Below are positions 1-12,200 of a stretch of 64,000 nt of DNA, piece after piece. The notes below the pieces were generated by a model that searched no databases, had not been told where the DNA came from, and saw only the letters and a program-made list of their open reading frames with translations. How positions within the stretch are numbered: the first letter of the stretch is position 1; each line of letters opens with the position of its first letter. Source of the stretch: Steromphala cineraria (Eukaryota; Mollusca; Gastropoda; Trochida; Trochidae); contig OU744732.1 in assembly GCA_916613615.1 (NCBI GenBank), positions 46,739,227 to 46,803,226 of the forward strand, in the 5' to 3' direction. A program made the translations under genes and the position numbers.

Positions 1-152
1 AAATCAAAAACTATATTGTATAAATAACTTCTTTCAAAATGTTAAATTCCAAAAAGAAACTTTAAGTTAAATAAATTTTCATGTATTCAAAATTTTATTT
101 TAAGTGGCCAATTGCTAGAAACATTAACACAAACATTCAAAAAGTTACAAAC

Positions 153-287
153 CTTTGCAGCGAACGGGTTACATTTGAGTAAGGCTGTCATGAGCTGTAT
201 GGCGTATTTGCGGACCTGACTGGACTTATCCTGAAGTCTGCCCACAACTCTCTCTACCAGGTGCTCTTGACGAGGCAGCGGCAAACA
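153..287 (-). CDS. NCAPD2: NCAPD2 coding exon 11 (codons 394-438)
   Basis: Acceptor atattgcag, donor gtttgt. Encodes VGRLQDKSSQVRKYAIQL and CNPFAAK, corresponding to the GRLxDKSxxVxKxAIQLL...NPF stretch of CAP-D2. The gene continues past the left edge; bases 1-152 are intron. Confidence 0.95.
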
Positions 288-3200
288 CTGCAATATCATA
301 AAGATGTAGAGGTCAGGTCAGGTCAGGTTATGCTGGGTTTAATGCCGCTTTCAAGGGTATTTCACTTATATCGTAGCTACTAGTGTTATTGCAGAGAGAA
401 AGCCTGCAACACCATTTTGGCAATGCATTCCAGTGAAACATGAGAGCATTGGCTGGAACTTGCAAACTATTGGTGAAACTTATAAAGATAAATATTTGAA
501 GACTTATGACAGTGAATGAAACAAGCCTGAAAAGTAGCCAGCCCAAAAGTGGTATTTTGTTGATTTTGATGGTAAAATTGAAGTTAAACTTCAAAAAAGT
601 TCTTAGCCCAGACCAAAAGTAACCTAGTACTGGCTGCCAGGCAGTCTTTATTTCATACACTGCTTATAGTGTTATAAGGTGTAAAATTGTTATGTTTTGG
701 ATAATGGTATGGTAATTGCTAGAGGTGTAACGATACAGGAGGGTTGCGACAGGATACGTATCATGATATAGGGGTCAAGATACAATACGTATCCCGACAC
801 ATTTTATCTCTTGACCTTATGATCTTATCACAAAATATTTGAGTCAGTTAATCTTAAGAAAGAATTTACTTGCAGCTTTTTTGATGTAATTGTAATATAA
901 TCCAACTTCCAAATTTTAGGAGAGTTTCTGTGCACAATGAAATATTTTTTTAATGTTATGTTTTGAGCACTTACATTGAGAGTTTATTATCATTCTATGT
1001 ATCCCATTATGCATCCTGCGATACGATATGATATATTGTGACCCATGCATCACGATACAATAATGTTTTGCCGTACCGTTACACCTCTAGTAACTTCTAG
1101 ACTCTGAAGTGTAAGTTCTCTACTGTAGACAAAATTGCCGAGCAACTTGCAGATTCGTACCCCAGACCTCTTGATCTGAAACCAAATGCACTAACGAGTA
1201 GATAAGAATGTCCAAATAACACTTACCTTCTCATTGACTATGTTAAGCCATATCTGAAGCACCTTGCTGCGAACGAACGCATGAACATCGTGAAGATGTT
1301 CCTGAAAAATAAAATTTAAACCAAATTGAGTCAATTTATAAATTTACAACAATAATTGGTTAATGCTCAAAGCTGACCTGCGAGCATCGGCTGGAACTAG
1401 CGAACCATAGGTGGTACTACGCTGAAATTCAGTGTAGCATTGCACAAGGTTTTGAGGACTATCTGTTGGCCTATTTATAGATTCACAGCTGTACATCATT
1501 ATTACATCATAGATGCAGCTTCATTGGATAGTTGAATAATGAGGGATTTTTTGTTTAGAACAACTTGCGCAACATTTCAGCCATTAGCAGTCTTGGGCGA
1601 ATAATGAACTACAGTTTCTATCACAAACCATTGACAAACAGTAGTGACTGTTATCATTTCTGTGTGATAATAATATTATTAATATTACAGCAATATTCAA
1701 AATGACGAATGTCTTCTTACCTCTAGTTTGTCAAAGAAGCTGTCGCGGGTATTCTTGAGGTTATTGTCAAGTCCATCTTTAGATAGATATTTGATGAGTA
1801 TTTCCCCCAACACTCCAAGGACACCATTACGCATCGAGTAGGACTGGAAGGCAAGAGCATAATGTAAGGAAGATATCTCAGTATATGCAGGGATGGGAAT
1901 GGAGCTTATGAAAACAGCCGAAATTTATCAGATTCAGGTTCTTGGGTATAAAACTAGAGTCATGACAGACTAAAATCAGCTGATTAGTTGAAAATCTCAT
2001 CCCTGTATATGCTAAGCAATGCAGTCTCATTAAAATCAACTGTGCTTTGGGGAAAAAAGTGTAAAAATATTATCTCTAGCGAGTTTTGAATCTCATCCAT
2101 GCCGGTTTTCTTCTCATGAGCAATCACGAGTGGATGGATATGCGCACTATATAATTAAATATTCATATAATAATTCACAGTCTGAAGGCACCCACATTAT
2201 TCGCATGTTCTAAAATAAGCTAATATAACCAATCGCAAGGACGGCGGCAAAAGTTTTCAATATCATAGCTAGGGGCACGCAACTCCTGTGAAATCCATTT
2301 TCTACATGATCATTGCCATGTTGGTTTTTGAAAGGGACGATGTGATTGGCAAGAGCACAATGAAAGGAAGATTTCTCAGTATATGCAGGGGCAGGAATGG
2401 AGATTATGAAAAACAGCTGATACATACATCGTCAGATTTAGTAACAATTCTCAATGAATCGATACTGTATATCGTCACATTTTCAGGGTTCCTTTAAATA
2501 CATATTTCAAACTATGAGTCGATAAAAAATAGTTCTTTAACTTAAGGACAACATTCAAATGTTCCCATAATTGTTTTAAGTAGTGTATAAATACTCACAT
2601 CACTGTCCAGATGACAGAGAAGCACGCTGATGTTAGGCAGCATGACCTCTGGGACACGTTCCGCCAGCTCTACCAGGAAGAGAGAGTATGACCTGGTCCC
2701 TGACGTGTCACGTGACAGATCCTGTGAGTCGATCCGACCTATCTCTCTGGCAACATATAGGTCACAAGATAGATTGTAGACATGTAGTTTACAAAGACTA
2801 CAGTTTCATAGGTATGAAATAGTGTCAATATTCTTTTGATTGATGTAGTCATAGGAGAGGTTATCAAGTATCAATTATAAACTGCAGGTGGCCATTTAAT
2901 CGGGAACACTTTATATCATTTGAGATAGGCAAATGGAATCCCATTTCTTGACTGAACATGTTATGTTTATTTCAAAATTCGAACAAACCTGCAGAGGTTT
3001 CAGATTCTTTGAAGGGGATCCTCCTTGGGGTACTTAATTAGCATAATTATCTGTTAATTTGCATATATGACAGGTTGTAACTATTTTTGAATAAAAATTT
3101 ACACTCACAAAAAAGTGTTGTCGTATGTCCGACCATCCCAACGAAGTACCTGTCACCCTAGCGGCAGCAGCCTTAGTGCAACTCAAGGGCAGGTAACTCT

Positions 3201-6200
3201 AACTCCTCACTTATCAATCTAGACAATGCCAGACAGAATAAGGGGAGGTGGGAGGTCGTACCCCAAGGAGGATCCCCTTCAAAGAATCTGAAACCTCTGC
3301 AGGTTTGTTCGATTCTTTTTCAGAAGGGTATCCTCCTTGGGGTACTTAATTAGCATAAAAACAGACTCCCAAATAAAGAGTTACGGGAGTGGAATTCTGT
3401 CACTAATAAATACTATATACTAAAGCATACACACCTGGTCACGTGACCTCCCGCGTCGGGGACACTCGCACGACGACCCTGGGTGCTAACATATGGCCGT
3501 GACATAGACCATTAATACTTTTTGAAAAAGGTTTGAAAACCACCCCCCCCCTCCCTTTTTTTTTGGAAGAGAACTAGGGGGAAATGACAAAAAGAGTATA
3601 TATACAAAAGATCCCAAGCTACCCCTCCTTGACCGGCAGCCGCCGGCACGGGGATTGGGATAAGGACTTAATAAAGAAGTGCAGAAGAACTTTATTAGTT
3701 TGGTTATAATAACAGAACGTAAAAACCTCGAGAATTCACTCAATCAGAGGGATTACGATTCTGCCCACCGGAGAGAACTGTTCTACCAAACCGAGCACGC
3801 TCACTTGAGTGCTTGTCGAGTTGGTAGTGTTTTATGAACGTACTCGGTCGGCTCCATATGGCCGCCGAGCAGATCTCCTCGATGGGCAGAGCCGCAGCGT
3901 ACGCTGTAGAGGTCGCTACTGCTCTGACTGAGTGAGCTCTCAGTTGACCAGGGGGCTCGTGTCCCTTATTTACATAGGCCATGCATATGGTAGAAACTAG
4001 CCATCTAGAAATGGTCTGCTTACTTGCTGGCTCTCCCGTCTTACCCCCTCCGTAGCAGCAAAACAACTGTTTCTGTTTACGGCCTTCCTTCGTCCTTTTG
4101 ATATAAGCCCTTAGGCATCTACGGACATCCAGAACATGGGGAACAGCCTTTACTGAGCCTCCTATCGACGGCTGCATGAGCGCCGGGAGCTCTATAGGAG
4201 CTGTAACATGAAAGGTCTGGTCGACTTTGGGGCGGTATGAGTCTGGCAATCTGATGCTGACTCTGTCTTTGTGGAAAACAGTCAGCTCGGGATCGGCAGA
4301 CATTGCATGAATGTCGCCTACCCGCCTGCCAGACGTAACCGCCACCAAGAAAGCTGTCTTCCAGGTTAGAAGTTGGAGAGAAAGACCCTCCCAACTCTTG
4401 AAAGTTGGTCCTGACAGCCAGTCCAATACTATTGATAGATCCCATGAAGGGCTAATTCGTCTCACTGGGGGACGAATTCTGTCCACACCTGCTAAGAAGC
4501 GCTGTACCAGTGGGTGATTGCCCAGAAGAGCTCCGTCCACCGGCATGTGTATCGCCGATATTGCCGTGGAGTATCCCCTGACTGTCGATGCGGCTAAGCC
4601 GGCATCCAGTCTGGTCTGCAGAAACTCTAGCACAGAGACTAGATCTGCAGAAAAGGGATCGAGGATCTCCCTATCGTTACACCAGCGCGCATAACAGGCC
4701 CATCTCTCGTTGTACTGAACCTTTGTCGAATCCCTCCTCGAAGCCAGTATTGTGTCTGCAATTCTTGCAGGAATACCGCTCTCCTGGAGGCGATTCCGGA
4801 CAGAGGCCATGCCACCCACTGAATCTTGGGATTCGGGTGTGGGGCTCCCTCCTGCGTGAGTAGGTCTTGTCTGAATGGTAGCAAAACTGGGGGCATCGTG
4901 AGATACCGAAGTACTGTTGGAAACCAACTCTGCGCCGGCCACAACGGTGCTAGAAGCACCAGTAGCTGGGGCGGCTGACACGCAAGCTGCGATAGGACCC
5001 TCGGAACTAGGGGAAGTGGCGGGAACGCCCACAACACCCTGTCGGTCCAGTCGAGCGCGAATGCGTCCGGCGATAGAGCTCTTTGGTCTGGGACCCTGGA
5101 GCAAAACACCGGCAGTTGGTTCGTTGTTCCAGACGCAAATAGATCCACCTGGAACGGTCCGAACAACTGGGAAATGACTTCGAATATCTCCGAGTGGAGC
5201 TTCCACTCGTGCGGGGTGAGAATCCTCCGCGACAGAGCGTCCGCTCGAACATTGTCCACCCCGGGGAGATATACTGGCTTGACCTGAATGCGAAACTGGT
5301 CGCACCAGAGAATGAAATGCCAGGCTTCCTGAAGCAGAGTCGGGGAAACTGTGCCCCCCTGCTTCAGAATGTACGTCATGGCAGTCTGGTTGTCTAGACG
5401 AACCACTTGACCTCTGATGTGTTCTAGGAAGTGTCTGAATGCCAACCGAACGGCTCTCAACTCCAACACGTTGATGTGCAGAGAGACCTCGTCCTTGGTC
5501 CAAAGACCTGACGCCGTAAGGTGATTCAAGACTCCGCCCCAACCCGTGAGCGAGGCGTCCGTCTGAATCGTCACCGTCGGTTGCGGAGGGTCTAGCGGCA
5601 AACCTCTGGCTAGATGGACAGCTTCTGTCCACCACCAGAGGTGAGGAAATAACCACTCCGGAATTGACACCAGCTTCTCTAGACTCTCCGATTGAGACGA
5701 GAGCCCTGCCAATGCCTGTTGGGCTGGCCTCATACGTAGTCGGGCCCTCCAGACCACGTCTACCGTCGCCGCCATGTTCCCCAGCAACTGAAGCCAAGCT
5801 CGTGCTGAGTGAACGGGGGACTGCATGAATCGTAGCGTGACCAACTGGACCTTGAACATTCTGTCTGGGGCAAGGGAGACAATGCCCAGCCCGGACTGAA
5901 ATCTGGCTCCCAAGAAGACTAGATCCTGTGATGGAACCAGATCTGACTTCTTTAAGTTGACTATCCAACCCAGGCTGACTAGAATGCCGAGAATGGCCTG
6001 GGTGGCCTCCTGACTCCGGGCACGGGACAAAGCCCTGATCAACCAGTCGTCTAGGTACGGGTGACAGCACCTGCCCTGTGATCTGGCGACCTGTGCCGGA
6101 ATCAGCATCAGTTTGGTGAACACCCTTGGCGCCGTAGAGATGCCGAAGGGGAGCACACGAAACTGGTAACACACCCCGTCGAAAGCAAACCTCAGGTATT

Positions 6201-9200
6201 GCTTGAACTGGGGGTGCATTGGAACATGAAGGTAAGCATCCTTGAGATCTATTGACGTCAGCCAATCTCCTGTCTCTACGGATGCAATTACCGATCTCAG
6301 AGTCTCCATCTTGAACGATGGGACCTCCAACAAGGTGTTTAGGAATTTCAGATTGAGGATTGGTCTGAAGCCTCCGTCCTTCTTGGTCACCAGGAAGTAA
6401 GTCGAGTAAAAACCTGACTCTTCCTGGCCCTTGGGAACTACCTCGATCGCAGCCTTGTCCAACAACGCTTTGACCTCGGCTCGGAGCACTTCCGCTTTCT
6501 CCCTGTCCCTCGGCACTGGAGTACATCTGACTCCTGCGAAGGACGGGGGTGCGCCTTTCCATGCTGGCAAGTGGCCTTCCCTGAGTGTGGACAGGACCCA
6601 GGGATTTGTAGTAGCCTTGCCCCAATCTTCTACGAACAGGGCTAATCGGCCGCCAACAGGAGTCTGGGGGAGCAGGCAATGAACTGCCGGGACTGTTGGT
6701 ACTTCGACACTTAGACCCGGAGTCACCTGAGGAGGAGGGGGCGTTAGGAACCCTGTGGAGGTTTCCCGCGGCCCCGAAAAGCCTGGCGTTTTTGTTGCCG
6801 GCCACCTCCTCGACCTTTACCCCTCCCTCTACCCCTCCCATAGCCACCCGTGATGGGGGCGTACAGGGAAGCCACCGGCGAGACCTGATTGGTGGTAGAG
6901 GGCATTGGAGGACGCTGGCGCTTGACCTTGGGCTCCTCCAAGAGGACTTGTGCCTCCTTGGTAGCAGCCGCCAGGTCAGCGGCCTCCTTCACTACCTGGA
7001 CCGCCCCCGGGAACAGCGTTGAGCCGAGCCGGTAAGGAAGGTCCAGTAGCGTTTGGGTTGTGGCTTGATTGTATGTGGATGTGTTGAGCCACAACCTGCG
7101 CATCCCCATCACTGCGCACATCACCTGCGAGGCAGCACTCCGAATGGAGTCCTTCCCCAGGTGTGAACCGACCTCAGCCAACTGCCTATGAAAGATCACG
7201 GAGTCCGAGTCTTTCTCCTTTGCTAGCGCTTGTGTCTGCAAGGCCGCAAGATACGCGCTATGGACGGCAACCTTCATTTGCTGGACGGCATTCTTGTACA
7301 TAGTCTGGTAAGACATGTACACCGTCCGCAATAAAGGAGCCTGTTGTCCAAAAGGAGGCAGCCGCCGGTACTCCTGCTTCGCCTGTGTCGAAGCCAGGTT
7401 GACCGAGGTCAAAACGCATTCGTCCACCACTGGGACCTCCCATAGTTCCCCCTCCCCCAGAGGGTAACGCCGGGTGAGATCCTTAAGATCCCACACCGAG
7501 CGCCGCCCATCCAGAAGAGGGTTCACCACTTCGGTCTCAACAGTAGGAAGAAGGCGGAGCGAGGCCCGTGCTGCTTTGCCAGCGGCAAAAGCATCACCGG
7601 GAAGGCGGAATCCAGTGGGATCTGGCTGTGGTATCGGCGCAGCAACCCCGGGCAGACCAAGGACGAATCTATCCTTGACCTGTCCGAGGAGGACGTGATA
7701 TGGCAACCAAGAGTCCTCCTCCGAATCCCCCGCCTCAGGATCCCCCTCAAGATCCCGATCACCAGTAACGGTCGGATCGAGAACAAGAGGGGGGTCGGAA
7801 GGCGGGACATCCCGAGGAGTCGCTCCGGGAAGCACAGGCTGCACCGGTAAGACAGTCAGGCCACCAGACCCGGGCCCCTGCCCCGGCACCGTAGTACCGG
7901 GGTCAGTGCTCTTGGGGTTGGAGCCGACCCCAGAACCACCCGGATGAACCGGCGTGGTCTGGAGCGTCCGCATGACATTGGTATCGGTAACCGAACCGGA
8001 GGGCAGTACTGTGACTGTTCCGTGATCGGTACCTCCACCGGCAGAAGTGCCAGGATTCGACATAGCAGTCGATCCGGTCACCCCGCTCTGAGAATTGGCA
8101 TCGGGAACAATCTGAGCAGCCAGGCCGATTTCCTTACGGAACCCCGACAAAGCCTGCTCAAGAAAGCCCTTCATCTGCCCCTGTAGGGTAAGAGAGAATT
8201 GATTAATATCAAAAGGTGCTGGGGGTGGGGGGGGCGGCAAGCTTTTGTTTTGCTTATTTGCCGGCGGCTGTCGCTGCTCCCCATCAGAAACCTCCATGTC
8301 AGTAACGGTTCTGATGGGGGAGGGCGTAGCCTTCGCTTTACCTTTACCCTTACTCTTTCTCTTGAGTTTAGAGGGGGGGTCCTTCTCGTGAATATCTTCC
8401 CCCGCATTCATTAAGTTGGTGTAGAAGAGCACATCCGCATGTCTCTTCGCTCTCGTATCTGGGGTGAAGCCTAGGCAGACAGAACAGTCGCTGTCCTCAT
8501 GTGCGTCCTCAACCAGACATCTGAGGCATTTGCCATGCCCATCTGCAGGGGGCATATTAATCCTGCACCCCTTACACTGCTTGAATGACTGCAATGAATC
8601 ACCAAGCAATAGTAAGAGGGGGGGCGGGGGGAGGAACATGAATATTGAATTTGCAAAAATGTAAACAATAATAATGTTCTCACAACGTAGAGGCGATGAA
8701 ATATAAAAAGAATGCGAAAGCAAGCTTGATAATATAAGCCCCTACCTGAAATAAATAAAGCATGTAATACATTACTAATGCTTGCTGTATATCGACATGA
8801 TACGTGCATTTCACTCTAGACAAGACTTTTTTTTTTTTTTAAAAAACATCAGAAGTGAAATCACGTACCATGAGAAAGGGAATAATTATTATTGCGCGAA
8901 ATGAAATGCGAAATAAATGAATTAAAATCCCGATGACAGGACTTAAGGAAAGTCGAAGTGAAATGTAAACACATCACCCCACGATCTTTCCCACGCCCGC
9001 CATATTGGATTTTCCAAACCACCCTATACGATAGAGGTAGGTGGAAATTATTTAAGTTACAACGCGAGAATTAAACCGTAATGCGAGCCTACATTCGCCT
9101 CTACGATGTACAATAATGATTACCACACATACAGTAACTAATTCTTCCATGTCTTCTTGCAAACTTATATTTTGAAGAAATTTTTCGTAATACGTCTTTC

Positions 9201-12200
9201 TCCTTTGAATGACAGATTGATAAGTGAGGAGTTAGAGTTACCTGCCCTTGAGTTGCACTAAGGCTGCTGCCGCTAGGGTGACAGGTACTTCGTTGGGATG
9301 GTCGGACATACGACAACACTTTTTTGTGAGTGTAAATTTTTATTCAAAAATAGTTACAACCTGTCATATATGCAAATTAACAGATAATTATGCTAATTAA
9401 GTACCCCAAGGAGGATACCCTTCTGAAAAAGAATGTCACTTTTGATTGAAACTATATACTGGTAATGGCAATTGAAAACTTTTTCTTTTTTTCAAAATCC
9501 CTTTTTGTTAACTTTAAAACAATGTGTTACTGCCCCTTTAAACTTATTGTAAAGTTGCCTACTGGGGTTCAATATCAATATTGGGGAACTGACATGTTGG
9601 ATTATGGAGGATGACTTACCTCATGACCTCTGACACGACGCTCCTAGCCCCGTACTGAGTGACACACAGTTCGACAGTGAGAGACAGCGGAGTTACGAGA
9701 TGCTCGAAGTGTTGGAGAAGCTGAATCACCTTCAGACTGGCGCCTGCAATGTAAAAACATCCATGGAGATTAAGAAATATTATATCATAGAAAAGCCTAC
9801 ATATATTTTACCTTCGAGCATATGTGAAAAATTGCAACTAAAGCAGTCTTCATACCGAATCATACTACAGCTATCCTGTAATTTCCCTATCAATTCAACT
9901 CTCAAATTTTCAAAATATTTTCAAAAAATGTCTATGGTTGAACTATTTTACACTTTCGATTGATCATTCGGCACTATGGAAATATATGATTAACATCAAG
10001 AACATGTGTACATAATTCTAATGCATTGTTTTTATAGATGTTATCATGAAAATTAACCTATCGCCGTCTGTCAATCAAATATAATATTTCCGACCAATCA
10101 TTAAGCATCATATATTCACTGCACCATTGCTACTTACCAAGACCATGGTTGTACCTCTTCACAAGACATCCGATGATGTGCGAGATTATCTCCCTTGTGT
10201 CCTTCACCTTGGATATCCCAGGGTTCTCAAGCAGCTTGTAACAGGTATTACTCACAAGGCTGAAAATATTATATAGAGAGAATTATTCTCCAAATATGTT
10301 CATGACTATCATAACAGGGCATTATTAGCTTAGAAGACAAGGAGTTTATAAAAACGGTTGAAAATGGTATAAGGATCATCTATACCGAAACGTCGGTACA
10401 TACTACAATAAAGAAGTTGATAATCAATAAATTCCTTGTCTTCTTGGTATTTCCAACTTCTAATATGCCTATTATCATTAGCTTACCGGTAATTTAATGT
10501 TTTATGACTGACATCTACAACACTAAAGAGTTTGGTAAATGTAAAAATACAAAACCTCATGGCAATCCCTTTAAAGATTCATCATCCTTAAAATTATTTT
10601 TTGCAATTAATTAATATTGCAATTTAAAAAAAAAATAACATGACAAAATTACTATCCAAAATGTTTTTATAAATATCATAACAAACTAGATTAGCGTTTG
10701 CGGGATACCGCAAAAGCAGGGCAGCCCCGGAACTTGGGGTTTCGCCTTACCCTGTTCCGCCTTTTACAGGCCTCACCAAATTGGGAATTTTCTCGTGACC
10801 TTGACCTTTGACACTCAAGGTCACACAATCAATGAACACATTTCATTGAGTATAACATCATTGTAATGAAATAAAGTGTTAAAAATTAAATTAATCCATT
10901 TTCTCCATATATGTTGACCTTGCTGTGACCTTGACCTTTGACATCTCGTACCCAAAACTTTAAAAAAAATTTGTACTTCTCAAGAGATAATATATATACA
11001 AAATCTAAACTTCATAGCACAAAATCTTTTCAAGTTATTGTGTTTACAAGGAATTGCAATAACTCATATCTCATGACCTTGACCTTGGACCTTCAAGGTC
11101 ACACAATAATTGAACACTTTTTATGGAGTATAACAATCATGTATTGATTAAAAGTGATTATAGTTCAAATTAAGCATTTTAGCTCAACCATGCTTAAGTC
11201 ATGACCTTGCTGTGACCTTGACCTTTGACGGATTGTAGCCGAAACCTTTTCAAAAATTTTAACTTTTCCAAGGATGATATATACCAAATTAGAGCTTCAT
11301 AGCACAAAAACTTTTCAAGTTACCGTGTTTACAAAGAATTTTGCTGTGATTTTATAACTCGTGACCTTGACCTTCGAACTTGAAAGTGAACATGTCATAA
11401 TGATTCCCTGGAAGTATTAACATTTAGACATGTTCATGAGTTCTGAAAAGCTAAATGGGATAAAGTTATACCCAAATTTAGTGCATTTTGTAATAACTCA
11501 TATCTCATGACTTTGACCTTTGACCTTCAAGGTCACACAATCATTGAACACTTTTTATTGAGTATAACAATCATGTATTGATTAAAAGTGTTCATAGTTA
11601 AAATAAAGCATTTTCGCTAAAACATGCTTTCATTCATGACCTTGCTGTGACCTTGACCTTTGACGGATTGTAGCCAAAACCTTTGCAAAGTTTTTTACTT
11701 TTCCAAGGATGATATATACGAAGCTAGAGCTTCATAGCACAAAAACTTTTCAAGTTATCGCCTTTACAAGGAATTCTTAGAGTGGATACATATCTCGTGA
11801 CCTTGACCTTTGACCTTGAAAGTGAACGTGTCAAAATCGTTCCCCCGAGGTATGAGTAGTAAGGTATGAATAAGAGTTCTGGAAAGCTTAGTGGAAAAAA
11901 GTTATAGCTAGTAGTACGAGTGCGGCGGCGGCGGCGATGGAAACTTCACAAAAACTGATAGCAGCCCTGTCCTTAGACAGGGCTGCTAAAAAACTTTTGC
12001 ACTAAATGTTTTATGACTAACATCTGTGCCACTAACATATCATAGCCATATCCCACCCGTCCCCATTAAAGTTACCGAGTACGTTTCCATGCAAAGCTCC
12101 AAAACTCTGAAGAAGTTGAAAATACCAAAAGTCACATCTTCCCATGATGACAAATCTACATACAAAGTTTTATTGAGCTAGGTCTAACAGTTTTTGAGTT

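Larger units (their letters stand above)
2980..9434 (-). mobile_element. Complete DIRS-type tyrosine-recombinase retrotransposon in NCAPD2 intron 7
   Basis: About 6.45 kb, coding strand minus (same sense as NCAPD2). Inverted terminal repeats of ~205 bp (right 9214-9422, left 3015-3220) are identical by eye. Gag-like, RT/RNase H/methylase-like and tyrosine recombinase frames are all open. Between the recombinase stop and the left ITR lies an internal complementary region (about 3258-3356): its first part is the reverse complement of the left tip, its second part that of the right tip, joined at about 3310/3311. That is the defining DIRS arrangement, allowing a circular intermediate integrated by the recombinase without target duplication. 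No TSD is seen, as expected. The interior is GC-richer than the host intron. Confidence 0.93.

Noticed and set aside
8600..8723. First ~40 codons of the DIRS ORF1 frame as real protein
   Set aside because: Hydrophobic, low-complexity and unlike Gag starts; the likely coding part begins near the Cys cluster.
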